The position numbers and the translations under genes are program-made. A stretch of 64,000 nucleotides of DNA from contig JBBQTB010000027.1 in NCBI GenBank assembly GCA_038213375.1, positions 8,135-72,134 on the forward strand, written 5' to 3'. How positions within the stretch are numbered: position 1 is the stretch's first letter; each line of letters begins with the position of its first letter. Origin of the DNA: JAAUTT01 sp038213375. Lineage in GTDB: Bacteria; Bacteroidota; Bacteroidia; Bacteroidales; JAAUTT01. The notes beneath the pieces were generated by a model. That model was given only the letters and a program-made list of their open reading frames with translations, searched no databases and was not told the DNA's origin. Of the stretch, positions 51,249 to 60,698 are shown in pieces.

Positions 51249-51500
51249 TTATTTATCTTCCAACTTTTTCAAAATATCTGATTTCAAGATATCAAGGCTT
51301 TCATTTGAAATTGGTGCATGCAAATGGCTATTTTTTAAGGAAGCTGAAATTATAATACTTTGTATTTCGTAACTATTACATGCATCGCACATTTTTTTAT
51401 GAATATGTAATTGGATTTTCTCCATTATGTTCAAGCCAAAAAGCTGCTTTTTCTCAATTAGTTCTGATGCTTTAAGGCATGATAGAATTAATATGTTCAT
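51249..51500 (-). CDS. Putative zinc-finger anti-sigma factor
   Basis: This protein has about 83 residues from ATG 51500; a GTG at 51512 is the alternative. It carries IHKKMCDACNSYEIQ, an HxxxCxxC zinc-finger motif of the zf-HC2 anti-sigma family. No membrane helix is present, so it would be a soluble, redox- or metal-sensing anti-sigma factor of the ZAS type. It begins 16 bases after the sigma factor stop. Function as the partner of that sigma is inferred from position and motif. Confidence 0.7.
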   Translation of the reverse strand: MNILILSCLKASELIEKKQLFGLNIMEKIQLHIHKKMCDACNSYEIQSIIISASLKNSHLHAPISNESLDILKSDILKKLEDK

Positions 51501-51516
51501 CAATCTTTTCACGTTC

Positions 51517-52074
51517 TCAATCTTTAAACCAGTTCTTTTCTATGCATTGCCGTAAAATTAACTTTGCCCTATGTATCAATTGCCAATAATTAGATGCAGA
51601 AATTCCTAATTCCTGACAAATTTCCTCACTTCCTTTTTCAGCAAAATATTTATATTGAATTGCAGCAAACCAACTGGAAGGTAATTTTTTCATGCAGTTT
51701 TTCAGAATTATCTGAAATTCACTATTGTCGGTCAAGTTTTCTTCTTGAACGGACCATTTTGATGGTTGTGCCTCTGCTTTCCATTCTCCTAATTGGTTGA
51801 AAAACTGACCAGAATCGAAAGAGACAGTGTTATCCGATACGTGAAAAGATTTTCTATAGTAATCAGCTATCTTATTATTGAGAATGGAGATTAGCCAGGT
51901 TTTAGGATTGCTTCGGTTTTCGAATTTGTCGAAATATTCAAAAGCAGCCTGAAATACTTCCTGCACTAAATCTTCCGAAGTTTCGTGATGTTGAGTTCTA
52001 CTATAAGCCCAATTATATAGACTAGCTGTATAATTATGAACCCACTCACTTATAATTTCTGTTTTTGAACTCAT
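51517..52074 (-). CDS. ECF-type RNA polymerase sigma factor
   Basis: This sigma-70 family protein of 185 residues has region 2 (about 15-75) with YNWAYSRTQHHETSEDLVQEVFQAAFEYFDKF, and region 4 (about 120-180) with ILKNCMKKLPSSWFAAIQYKYFAEKGSEEICQELGIS and an HTH NYWQLIHRAKLILRQC. There is no region 1 or 3, as in ECF sigmas. It heads a sigma - zinc-finger anti-sigma - P460 minus-strand run. It probably controls this run and other genes. Confidence 0.9.
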   Translation of the reverse strand: MSSKTEIISEWVHNYTASLYNWAYSRTQHHETSEDLVQEVFQAAFEYFDKFENRSNPKTWLISILNNKIADYYRKSFHVSDNTVSFDSGQFFNQLGEWKAEAQPSKWSVQEENLTDNSEFQIILKNCMKKLPSSWFAAIQYKYFAEKGSEEICQELGISASNYWQLIHRAKLILRQCIEKNWFKD

Positions 52075-52145
52075 ACAACGATTTCAACTTTAGCTCAAAA
52101 AAAATAAATTTAATCAAAAATAGAAAAAAAAATTTGTATATGGTG

Positions 52146-52361
52146 TTAAAATCCAGATGAGTAACAATATCTCATTACTTTTTCCATTGGCTCACCGTCC
52201 TTTATCATTTCTTTAGCGATTTCAAACTTTCCTCTAATTTCACCTTCAATTTTCCCATCTTCTCCAGCATTATCTATTGAGTTCTTTAAATCCGGATACG
52301 ATTTCAAACTATCTTCATCCGTCAATTGATTGATATATTTATCTTTATAATCGTCTGACAT
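52146..52361 (-). CDS. Short protein resembling the C-terminal tail of Rpn/PD-(D/E)XK transposase-like proteins
   Basis: This frame of 71 residues contains GEDGKIEGEIRGKFEIAKEM and EPMEKVMRYCYSSG, like the 'EGKIEGKIEVAKNMLKDG-SIEQI---TG' tail of Rpn-family proteins. No nuclease core is present. It is probably a leftover C-terminal fragment that may still have an ATG and stop. Low confidence as an expressed gene. The 294 bases that follow hold nothing recognisable. Confidence 0.45.
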   Translation of the reverse strand: MSDDYKDKYINQLTDEDSLKSYPDLKNSIDNAGEDGKIEGEIRGKFEIAKEMIKDGEPMEKVMRYCYSSGF

Positions 52362-52655
52362 ACTGTATATTATTTAATAAAAAATGCTCATTTTTAATAT
52401 TCAATCAATTTTAATATGGAACTTTTTTAAAAACTGAAGGGTAATGATTGAGAAGTATAGCATGCGCTTAACTGGTATCCACTACTATAATAATCAGCAT
52501 AGTACGGATAAAAAAATGTCACCCTAAAATCAGGAAATCTGGTATCGTCCGAAGGTCTTTTCAAAGTTTAATTTTCTTAACTCACATATAAACCGCATTG
52601 ATATAAATGATTCCGAAAAATAGCCCAAATTTGATTTGATGAATATTCACAACAA

Positions 52656-53195
52656 TTAAATAGCAGCCAACGCCTTCAATGCTTCGCTGATGTGTTTATC
52701 AGTCTGGTTTTGCGAGTTGAAAATATGAACCACTACACCCTGTTTATTAACCACATAGGTGACGCGACCGGCTAATAAACCCAAGAGATTGGCGGGTACT
52801 CCAAATTGTTTACGAATTTTTCCACCACTATCGCTCAACAACGGAAAAGTAAGCCGGTGTTTGAGGGCAAATTTCTTATGGCTATCCACATCATCGGAAC
52901 TAATGCCAATAACCTCTGCTCCTGCTTCACGAAAAGCCTCATACTGATCGCGAAACGTGCAGGCTTCCTTTGTACATCCGGGTGTATCATCTTTTGGATA
53001 AAAGTAAATAACCAGGTTTCTCTGTCCAACCACCGAATTAATATCAAACATCTTTCCATCATGATCAGGTAGAGAAAATAATGGAATATGGCTTCCAATT
53101 TCAACTTTATTCATAGATTTGTTGGTTTGAGCGCTACAGCTATTTATGAGAATAAGAAATACTATACTTAAGGAACTTAAGAATCTCCGTTTCAT
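52656..53195 (-). CDS. Bcp-type peroxiredoxin, exported
   Basis: This protein of 179 residues has the signal sequence MKRRFLSSLSIVFLILINSCSAQ, possibly with a lipobox Cys. The redoxin domain begins at about 30 (GSHIPLFSLPDHDGK) and has LVIYFYPKDDTPGCTKEACTFRD, the atypical 2-Cys Bcp peroxidase motif, and LLSDSGGKIRKQFGVP. It reduces hydroperoxides. Export is unusual compared with the cytoplasmic E. coli Bcp but common in Bacteroidota. Divergent from menA. Confidence 0.9.
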   Translation of the reverse strand: MKRRFLSSLSIVFLILINSCSAQTNKSMNKVEIGSHIPLFSLPDHDGKMFDINSVVGQRNLVIYFYPKDDTPGCTKEACTFRDQYEAFREAGAEVIGISSDDVDSHKKFALKHRLTFPLLSDSGGKIRKQFGVPANLLGLLAGRVTYVVNKQGVVVHIFNSQNQTDKHISEALKALAAI

Positions 53196-53259
53196 GTTCT
53201 TTTTTTACTGTAAACAAACCAAAACAATTTATGTTAAAGCATCATAAAACATTTAAAAC

Positions 53260-54171
53260 TTGAAACATTCATTTTCATTCAAACCATGGTTAATGGCAGC
53301 TCGGTTAAGGACACTTCCGCTGGCGGCTTCAAATATTATTCTGGGTAGTTTTCTTGCATATTTTGAAGGTACATGGAGTTTATTTATTTTTTTAATGGGA
53401 TTGCTTACAGCTCTTTTGCTTCAAATACTTTCGAATTTTGCCAACGATTATGGCGATTTTGTAAGTGGCGCCGACGAAAATCGGAGCAGTACTCTTGATC
53501 GTGCACTTCAATCGGGTCAAATTACCCAGCAACAAATGAAATTGGTGATTATTGTAACCTCATTTCTTACACTAATTTCGGGCATATTATTGGTCGCCGT
53601 AGGAGCAAAATCAATTGGAGTATCGGGCATACTCGGTTTTCTGGGGATGGGAATTTTATCCATATTAGCCGCCATTACTTATACTGTTGGAAAAAAGCCT
53701 TATGGATATGTTGGTTTGGGAGATATTGCTGTATTCCTGTTCTTTGGTATTGTGGGAGTGAGTGGTATTTACATTCTTCACACACATCAATGGCAATGGA
53801 ATGTGCTGATACCGGCAGCTTCACTTGGTTTGTTAAGCGCGGGAGTACTTAATATTAATAACATTCGCGATATCGAATCGGACAGGCAATCGGGTAAAAA
53901 CACCCTTGTAGTAAGGTTGGGCCTTAAAAATGCAAAAATATATCATAGCTGGTTGATTCTGATCGCCATTGGACTTGGAATAACTTCAACTTTAATAAAC
54001 TACCACGGCCCATTGCAACTTCTCTATCTGTTTACGATCCCTTTTTTCTTTCGAAATATCTATCAAGTAAAAATATCTAACTATCCAGTTATGTTTGACA
54101 GGGAATTAAAAAATTTATCCATCACCACATTTTTCTATTCTTTCACATTAGGTATAGGATTAATTCTCTAA
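53260..54171 (+). CDS. menA: 1,4-dihydroxy-2-naphthoate polyprenyltransferase
   Basis: This UbiA-superfamily prenyltransferase of about 303 residues has eight or more membrane segments. Substrate motifs are NFANDYGDFVSGADENR (NDxxD) and NINNIRDIESDRQSGKNTL (the second DxxxD). It attaches the isoprenoid side chain to DHNA. No ATG fits the family N terminus: TTG at 53260 gives KHSFSFKPWLMAARLRTLPLAA, while ATG 53293 would cut into the first conserved residues. It heads the menaquinone gene run. Confidence 0.92.
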   Translation: MKHSFSFKPWLMAARLRTLPLAASNIILGSFLAYFEGTWSLFIFLMGLLTALLLQILSNFANDYGDFVSGADENRSSTLDRALQSGQITQQQMKLVIIVTSFLTLISGILLVAVGAKSIGVSGILGFLGMGILSILAAITYTVGKKPYGYVGLGDIAVFLFFGIVGVSGIYILHTHQWQWNVLIPAASLGLLSAGVLNINNIRDIESDRQSGKNTLVVRLGLKNAKIYHSWLILIAIGLGITSTLINYHGPLQLLYLFTIPFFFRNIYQVKISNYPVMFDRELKNLSITTFFYSFTLGIGLIL

Positions 54172-54234
54172 ATTTTAAAATCATAGTACCAATACAATAC
54201 TCATTATAAAGACTTTATCTTACGACTTTTTAGT

Positions 54235-55287
54235 ATGTTAATTGCGAAATATCAAAAATATGTTTTCGACTTTATGCAACCCGGAATGACATCGCGGGGG
54301 ATACTAAATCAACGTACTTCATGGTTTTTGATGGTTAATGACTCTGCATTTCCTGATGTTTATGGAATTGGAGAATGTGCTCCGCTCCAAGGTTTAAGTA
54401 GAGATAATATAGATAATATCGAAGAAATGTTAGGATGGGTATGCACTCACATCGATGATGGCGAATTACTTGAAAATAAAATCCTCTGGGAATATCCATC
54501 CCTACTTTTTGGGCTTGAAACTGCTTTACTTGACCTAAAAAACGGTAGTAAGAGGCAATTTTACAACAATGCATTTTTGAATCATCAATCAGGAATTCCT
54601 ATTAATGGTCTTGTTTGGATGGGACCCATTGAAATGATGCGGGAACAAATACATAAAAAAATTGCTGATGGGTATAGTTGTATCAAGCTTAAAATTGGCG
54701 CAAATAACATCGAAAGTGAACTTTCATTGATTGAAGAAATCCGAAATACATTTGGATGGGAAATAGAAATCAGGGTAGATGCGAATGGCTCATTATTTTA
54801 TGATACATGTATGCCTTCGCTTAAAAAATTAGCTGATTTACAAGTACATTCCATTGAACAACCATTGCCATCCGGTCAATATGAAAAAACACTATTTTTA
54901 TGCAAAAATTCACCGATTCCCATTGCATTAGATGAAGATATTATTCGCTGGACGGATCGATTTGGGAAACATAAACTTTTGGATTCATTGAAACCACAAT
55001 ATATAGTTTTAAAGCCTGGACTAATCGGTGGATTTGCCGAAACAACGGAATGGATTAATCTGGCCAATGAGCGAGACATTGGTTGGTGGATTACGTCAGC
55101 TTTGGAATCCAATATCGGCTTAAATGCCATTTCTCAGTATACAAGCCAGTTTCAGCCAACATTTCCTCAGGGTTTGGGCACCAGCAAAGTATTCAAAAAT
55201 AATTTTGCATCTCCCCTATATATCGATAAAGGATTTTTGTTTCATAACACATATAATATTTGGGATTTAACATCCCTGAAACCATGA
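54235..55287 (+). CDS. menC: o-Succinylbenzoate synthase
   Basis: This enolase-superfamily enzyme has 350 residues. GECAPLQGLSRDN matches the N-terminal capping domain. SCIKLKIGANNIESELSLI carries the KxK acid-base lysine, EIRVDANGSLF and EQPLPSGQ hold metal ligands, and ALDEDI and YIVLKPGLIGGFAET complete the barrel. It dehydrates SHCHC to o-succinylbenzoate. Its TGA overlaps the ATG of menE by ATGA, so the pair is translationally coupled. Confidence 0.92.
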   Translation: MLIAKYQKYVFDFMQPGMTSRGILNQRTSWFLMVNDSAFPDVYGIGECAPLQGLSRDNIDNIEEMLGWVCTHIDDGELLENKILWEYPSLLFGLETALLDLKNGSKRQFYNNAFLNHQSGIPINGLVWMGPIEMMREQIHKKIADGYSCIKLKIGANNIESELSLIEEIRNTFGWEIEIRVDANGSLFYDTCMPSLKKLADLQVHSIEQPLPSGQYEKTLFLCKNSPIPIALDEDIIRWTDRFGKHKLLDSLKPQYIVLKPGLIGGFAETTEWINLANERDIGWWITSALESNIGLNAISQYTSQFQPTFPQGLGTSKVFKNNFASPLYIDKGFLFHNTYNIWDLTSLKP

Positions 55288-56417
55288 ATTTTCATCCAAA
55301 ATCAATACTTATTATGAATGATGTGGTAATTAACCATAAAAATTACCTGAGCATCATTCAATCCAATCGTTTTACTCAAGATTGGTCTCAGGATACTATA
55401 TTGTTTCTAAAGGACTTTTTGAATAATTCATCTCAACTGGAATTAAAAACCTCAGGAACCACAGGTAAACCCAAAAGCAATTGGATAGCCAAGGCAAAGA
55501 TGGTGTATTCAGCCAGACTCACAGGCAGTTATTTTGATCTGAAACCTGGCGATTTGGCTTTATTGTCGCTTTCAAGTTCTTATATTGCCTCAAAAATGAT
55601 GATTGTTAGGGCATTGACTCTTGGATTAACTCTGTATATAGTTAAACCATCTTCAAATCCATTATTGGAAACCAATCTACCAAAAAAAATAGATTTTGCT
55701 CCGTTTGTTCCTTTGCAGATGACATCAATGATAGATAACGAGTTAAGTTTACCACGATTGAAAAAAATAAAACAAATAATTGTAGGTGGCGGCAACCTTA
55801 ATTATCATCTTTTAGAGGAAATTAAACATCTACCAAACAAGGTATATGAAACCTTTGGAATGACAGAAACTCTTTCGCATATTGCTGTTCGAAGGATTAA
55901 TGACCCTCAAAACAATTCGTTAAAATTTAATGCATTGCCTGGAATCACATTTGAAACAGACATTCGCAATTGCCTTGTTATTGATGCCCCGGAAATATCA
56001 GATGAGAAACTAGTTACCAATGATGTGATTGAATTGTCGAGTCCTACTTCATTTGAATGGAAAGGTCGGATTGATAACATGATAAATTCGGGCGGAATTA
56101 AAATTTCTGCTGAAGCCATTGAAAAACAACTAGAGCCATTCATAAATAGTTCTTTCTTTGTTGGATCTGTTCCTGATAACCAACTTGGCGAAAAAGTAGT
56201 TTTGATCATTGAAGATTTACCAAACAATTTGCACCTTTGTAAGCTATTTGAACAAATGAACGAGATTTTACCTAAGTACCATGTTCCTAAAGCAATGTAT
56301 GCAATTCCGTTACTGAAAAGAAACATCAATGGTAAAATTCTTCGCAAAGAAATATTGGAGGGATTAAATGAAAAAAGTAATAAATATCAAGTAGTAAGAG
56401 CAGTTTTAGATTTATGA
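55284..56417 (+). CDS. menE: o-Succinylbenzoate-CoA ligase
   Basis: This AMP-binding enzyme of about 377 residues is shorter than E. coli MenE (about 450) but typical for Bacteroidota. Motifs are LKTSGTTGKPKSN (P-loop-like A3), YETFGMTETLSHIAVRR (A5), WKGRIDNMINSGGIKISAEAIE (A7-A8) and RNINGKILRKEIL with the C-terminal Lys (A10). The ATG at 55284 overlaps the menC stop. It activates o-succinylbenzoate to its CoA ester. Confidence 0.93.
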   Translation: MNFHPKSILIMNDVVINHKNYLSIIQSNRFTQDWSQDTILFLKDFLNNSSQLELKTSGTTGKPKSNWIAKAKMVYSARLTGSYFDLKPGDLALLSLSSSYIASKMMIVRALTLGLTLYIVKPSSNPLLETNLPKKIDFAPFVPLQMTSMIDNELSLPRLKKIKQIIVGGGNLNYHLLEEIKHLPNKVYETFGMTETLSHIAVRRINDPQNNSLKFNALPGITFETDIRNCLVIDAPEISDEKLVTNDVIELSSPTSFEWKGRIDNMINSGGIKISAEAIEKQLEPFINSSFFVGSVPDNQLGEKVVLIIEDLPNNLHLCKLFEQMNEILPKYHVPKAMYAIPLLKRNINGKILRKEILEGLNEKSNKYQVVRAVLDL

Positions 56418-56487
56418 TTTAATGAGGATCGAGGTCTTTATTGCTTTCCTATATGAATGTTTTATTTAACAAAAGATATAAAAAACT

Positions 56488-56922
56488 ATGATTGAATTGC
56501 CTCAGTTAACAGAACAGGAAAAACTCCAGAAAATTAATCACCTTATCAAAGGGACCCTTATGGAAACATTAGGAATACTGTTTACTGAAATATCAGAAAA
56601 ACATGTTTGTGGGACAATGCCGGTAGATCATCGTACCATTCAGCCTGCTGGCGTCGTTCATGGTGGCGCATATATGGCACTTGCTGAGACACTTGGAAGT
56701 GCAGGGTCAATGTTATCAATTGATTCTAAATTGTTTAATGTATTAGGCCTTGAAATGAAAGGTAATTACCTGCGAACAGTAAGTTCAGGTAAAGTACATG
56801 GTAAAGCAACACCCGTGCACAAAGGGAAAAGCACACAACTCTGGAATGTTGATATGTGGGATGATGAAGGTAATTTGTTAGCAACCTGCAGGATCACTAA
56901 TATTATTATGAAAAAAGAATAA
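56488..56922 (+). CDS. Hotdog-fold thioesterase (PaaI/MenI-like)
   Basis: This protein of 144 residues has QPAGVVHGGAYMALAETLGSAGSM with the catalytic HGG-E of the PaaI/4HBT class II hotdog family, and GLEMKGNYLRTVSSG. Placed inside a menaquinone operon, it is a good candidate for DHNA-CoA thioesterase, the step after MenB. The stop overlaps the ATG of menF by one base. General PaaI specificity cannot be excluded. Confidence 0.85.
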   Translation: MIELPQLTEQEKLQKINHLIKGTLMETLGILFTEISEKHVCGTMPVDHRTIQPAGVVHGGAYMALAETLGSAGSMLSIDSKLFNVLGLEMKGNYLRTVSSGKVHGKATPVHKGKSTQLWNVDMWDDEGNLLATCRITNIIMKKE

Positions 56923-58037
56923 TGACGCACTTAGAAAAGATATTTAATATTTGCAGAGAAAAGAATTTTCCATTTGCCGCATATCAGTTGCCTGGAGAAA
57001 AAAGCCAATGGATTGTAGTTCAATTTTCATCTTATCAGGAACTTAATTCCAATGACGATATTACCAGTTTAAAAGGATTTATATTTGCACCATTTCGGAA
57101 GAATGAAGGTAATACGGCTGTTATAATTTCTCCGGATCTGTTGACTAAAACATCTGAGGTAACTAATAACGATGTGGAACGTGTGAAAAAATCTTCAAAA
57201 GCTTCCATTCCAAATAAAGAATCCTGTGAATTTTACGAAACATCTCAGGGCGAATACAAAGAAAATGTTGCAGAAATATGTCAACGCATAAAAGATGGTG
57301 AATTTCAGAAAGCCATCATAAGTCGTATTATTTCAAAAGAAAAATCGGATCAATTTAATCTTGTTTATCTATTTGAAACCCTTTGCAAAAATTATGCATA
57401 TTCGTTTATTTCTCTCGTTAACATTCCTGGTATAGGTTGTTGGATGGGAGCCAGCCCAGAGCTTTTATTTGAACGTTCCGAAGATTCTATCACACTGGTT
57501 TCCCTTGCCGGTACGCAGGCAAAACCAACTAACGATAATTTCATAATTACATGGAATGATAAAGATCGGTCGGAACAACAGATCGTTACCAATTATATAT
57601 CAAATCTTTTAGAAGAGTTTCATATCAAATCTTTTCAGGTGTCAGGGCCAGAGACTGTGCAGGCCGGAAAAGTAGTTCACCTTAAAACTACCTTTACACT
57701 TGCCGGACAACAATTGAACGGACATGCCCGTGAGTTTATAAATCGATTACATCCCACGCCAGCCGTATGGGGTGAGCCAAAAACTGATGCATTAGAAATA
57801 ATAAAACAGCTCGAAAAATATAACCGTGAGTATTATTCAGGTTATCTGGGTCCTGTAAATCTTGATGAGCAAGTTCACCTGTATGTAAATCTCCGAACAA
57901 TGAAAATACTGAAAGATAAATTTCTATTATATGTAGGATGTGGAATTACAGCCGAATCCGATCCTCAACAAGAATGGGAAGAATCTGGCATGAAATCGGA
58001 AACGTTGCTTTCGGTGATAAATGAAGTAGTTATTTGA
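56922..58037 (+). CDS. menF: Isochorismate synthase
   Basis: This chorismate-utilising enzyme has 371 residues. It carries KENVAEICQRIKDGEFQKAII, the catalytic Lys region, and GCWMGASPELLFERSEDSITLVSLAGTQ, with HPTPAVWGEPKTDAL and YLGPVNLDEQVHLYVNLRTM near the C terminus. These match MenF/EntC. It makes isochorismate from chorismate and feeds MenD, encoded next. Confidence 0.92.
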   Translation: MTHLEKIFNICREKNFPFAAYQLPGEKSQWIVVQFSSYQELNSNDDITSLKGFIFAPFRKNEGNTAVIISPDLLTKTSEVTNNDVERVKKSSKASIPNKESCEFYETSQGEYKENVAEICQRIKDGEFQKAIISRIISKEKSDQFNLVYLFETLCKNYAYSFISLVNIPGIGCWMGASPELLFERSEDSITLVSLAGTQAKPTNDNFIITWNDKDRSEQQIVTNYISNLLEEFHIKSFQVSGPETVQAGKVVHLKTTFTLAGQQLNGHAREFINRLHPTPAVWGEPKTDALEIIKQLEKYNREYYSGYLGPVNLDEQVHLYVNLRTMKILKDKFLLYVGCGITAESDPQQEWEESGMKSETLLSVINEVVI

Positions 58038-58100
58038 AAAAAAACTGGAATGCCTGAAATCTAAAATTCAATAAACGACTTAATACTTACAACTTATATT

Positions 58101-59798
58101 ATGAATCGACAATGGCTTGCCTCGCTACCTGATTTTTTGATTCATAACAACATACACCATCTAGTTGTTTCACCTGGATCAAGAAGTGCACCATTAATAT
58201 TGCATCTTGCAAATCAAGCCGAATTGAATGTTCATGTTCAGGTGGATGAGCGTTCAGCTGGATTTATTGCCCTTGGACTTGCACAACATCTTCAATCTCC
58301 TGTTGTTATGATTTGCACCAGCGGATCGGCCTTACTCAATTATGCCCCTGCAATTGCCGAAGCGTATTATCAGCAGATCCCTTTGTTAGTTTTCTCTGCC
58401 GATCGGCCACCAGAATGGATTGATCAGGCGGATGGACAATCGATGCGTCAACATGATGTTTTTCATAACTATATCAGAAAATCGATGACTTTGCCGGTTG
58501 ATGGTCTAAATGCTGATGACGAATGGTTTATATGGAGAACATTGTCAGAAGCAATCAGGTCGGCGCAATATCCTACGCCAGGTCCGGTTCATGTAAATAT
58601 TCCCTTTCGTGAACCTCTGTACCAAATTGAAACTAAATCACCACATCCTCCAACATTTATAGATACTTTGACTTCTTTCAGATGCCTGGATAACCAATCA
58701 CTTACAAAAATTTCTTCGAGACTGAAACAAACAGATCGATTAATGATTCTTGTGGGATTGTCGTTGCCCGATAAGATTTCAAAAAGAGTTCTGGGGCGAC
58801 TTGCCTCATTACCTCAGGTTGCGATTCTCACCGATATCACATCAAATACTTTCGGAAAGGAATTTATTATGGCTTCTGATGATTTGATGGCTTCAATACA
58901 GGAGGAAACAGATACCGATTATTTTCCTGAGCTATTAATAACTCTTGGAGGTCCCGTTATTTCAAAACGTTTGAAACAATGGCTTCGAAAAAATCATTCT
59001 TTAGAACATTGGCATGTAAGCGAATCGTTCGATGCACCGGATACATTTCAACATTTAACGTACCAGGTGCCATGCAATCCAAATCAGTTTTTGGTGCAGC
59101 TTGAAGAAATTCTGGTATCGAAGGAAACAGGTTTTTCCAACCAATGGAGATTAAAACATAAGCAGGTATTAATAAATCAAACATCTTACTTTACCCATGC
59201 AGCCTTTTCTGATTTAACCGCATTCAAACAAATCAATCTAAAAATTCCAGCAAATTCCCAATTGCACCTGGCCAACAGTATGCCAATTCGTTATGGTCAG
59301 TTTTTTAGGTGGCCCGAAGGAATTAGCATCTTTTCAAACCGGGGCGTTAGTGGAATCGATGGGTGTGTTTCCACAGCATTAGGTTCGGCCTTATTATTCA
59401 ATGGATTTACTACGATTATTACCGGAGATCTGGCAATGTTATACGATTCGCATTCACTGTGGCATCATCTACCAAATAAATTTCGAATTATCGTTCTAAA
59501 TAATGGTGGCGGTGGCATTTTCCGAATCATCGACGGGCCAGGTAAATATTCAGAATTGCGCGATTTTTTTGAAACACCCCATCAATTAACCCTCGAGTGG
59601 TTGGCCAAAATGTATAAAATTTCCTATTCCGCAGTTAAAAATGAAGAAGAACTGAATGAGTCACTTAATGCATTTTATCTGGACGATTCTCAACCTAAAC
59701 TTTTAGAAATTTTTACAGATCAGGAAACCAATGGCAGCGAGTTTAAAAGCTATATGGACGAAATGAAAAATAACGGTAGCTTTATATTTAAAAAATAA
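58101..59798 (+). CDS. menD: SEPHCHC synthase (MenD)
   Basis: This thiamine diphosphate enzyme has 565 residues with the family order Pyr-middle-TPP. Motifs are LVVSPGSRSAPLILHLANQ, VQVDERSAGFIALGLA, CTSGSALLNYAPAIAEAYYQ and DRPPEWIDQADGQSMRQ in the N-terminal part, SNRGVSGIDGCVSTALGSAL and NNGGGGIFRII in the C-terminal TPP site. It joins isochorismate and 2-oxoglutarate. Confidence 0.95.
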   Translation: MNRQWLASLPDFLIHNNIHHLVVSPGSRSAPLILHLANQAELNVHVQVDERSAGFIALGLAQHLQSPVVMICTSGSALLNYAPAIAEAYYQQIPLLVFSADRPPEWIDQADGQSMRQHDVFHNYIRKSMTLPVDGLNADDEWFIWRTLSEAIRSAQYPTPGPVHVNIPFREPLYQIETKSPHPPTFIDTLTSFRCLDNQSLTKISSRLKQTDRLMILVGLSLPDKISKRVLGRLASLPQVAILTDITSNTFGKEFIMASDDLMASIQEETDTDYFPELLITLGGPVISKRLKQWLRKNHSLEHWHVSESFDAPDTFQHLTYQVPCNPNQFLVQLEEILVSKETGFSNQWRLKHKQVLINQTSYFTHAAFSDLTAFKQINLKIPANSQLHLANSMPIRYGQFFRWPEGISIFSNRGVSGIDGCVSTALGSALLFNGFTTIITGDLAMLYDSHSLWHHLPNKFRIIVLNNGGGGIFRIIDGPGKYSELRDFFETPHQLTLEWLAKMYKISYSAVKNEEELNESLNAFYLDDSQPKLLEIFTDQETNGSEFKSYMDEMKNNGSFIFKK

Positions 59799-59808
59799 CC
59801 CAAAAATT

Positions 59809-60627
59809 ATGACAAGAGAGTGGACAACGATTAAAGCCTACGAAGAGATTAAATTTGAGTATTTTGAAGGGATAGGAAAAATTACCATCAACCGACCAAG
59901 ATACAGGAATGCATTCACTCCGAAAACCATTTCGGAAATGATTGAAGCCGTGTATTATTGCCGCGAGAATCAAAATATTTATACAGTGGTGATTACCGGT
60001 GAAGGCGATAAAGCTTTTTGTGCAGGCGGCGACCAGAATGTGAAAACCATTGGCGGGTACAAAGATGAAAACGGTATTCCCCGACTCAATGTGCTAGAAT
60101 TGCAAAAACTGATCCGATCGCTTCCAAAACCGGTTATAGCAATGGTAAACGGATATGCTATTGGTGGCGGACACGTGTTGCACGTGGTTTGCGATTTAAC
60201 CATTGCATCGGAAAACGCTATTTTTGGTCAGGTGGGTCCCAAAGTTGGTAGCTTTGACGGAGGTTTCGGTTCGTCCTACCTGGCACGTGTGGTTGGTCAA
60301 AAAAAGGCCCGCGAAATATGGTTTCTTTGTCGCCAATACTCCGCCAAAGAGGCCGAAGAAATGGGACTTGTAAATAAGGTGGTTCCCCTCTCCCATCTTG
60401 AGGATGAAACCGTTGCGTGGTGCAACGAAATGATGCAGCATAGTCCCATTGCGATTCGTATGATTAAAGCCGGATTGAATGCCGAACTTGACGGACAAGC
60501 AGGCATACAAGAACTTGCAGGTAATGCAACACTACTCTATTATTTCACAGAAGAAGCACAGGAAGGCCGCAATGCCTTTTTAGAAAAACGTAAACCCGAT
60601 TTTAAGAAGTTCCCGAAATTTCCATGA
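59809..60627 (+). CDS. menB: 1,4-Dihydroxy-2-naphthoyl-CoA synthase
   Basis: This crotonase-fold enzyme has 272 residues. MenB hallmarks are INRPRYRNAFTPKTISEM, GEGDKAFCAGGDQNVKTIGG, YAIGGGHVLHVVCDLTIAS, GPKVGSFDGGFGSSYLARVVG and GREIWFLCRQYSAKEA-type text (here KKAREIWFLCRQYSAKEA). It closes the ring of o-succinylbenzoyl-CoA. It is the last gene of the operon and is followed by a hairpin terminator. Confidence 0.96.
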   Translation: MTREWTTIKAYEEIKFEYFEGIGKITINRPRYRNAFTPKTISEMIEAVYYCRENQNIYTVVITGEGDKAFCAGGDQNVKTIGGYKDENGIPRLNVLELQKLIRSLPKPVIAMVNGYAIGGGHVLHVVCDLTIASENAIFGQVGPKVGSFDGGFGSSYLARVVGQKKAREIWFLCRQYSAKEAEEMGLVNKVVPLSHLEDETVAWCNEMMQHSPIAIRMIKAGLNAELDGQAGIQELAGNATLLYYFTEEAQEGRNAFLEKRKPDFKKFPKFP

Positions 60628-60660
60628 TGAATGATTGAATAGTTATAAGCTCGAAGCACT

Positions 60661-60689
60661 GAGCGCAGTCTCCTGACTACGCTCTTTTT
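60661..60689 (+). terminator. Terminator of the menaquinone operon
   Basis: gagcgcagtc pairs with gactacgctc with one mismatch and a 4-base loop, followed by TTTTTA on the plus strand. It is 33 bases past the menB stop. Confidence 0.8.
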
Positions 60690-60698
60690 AGCTTAATT

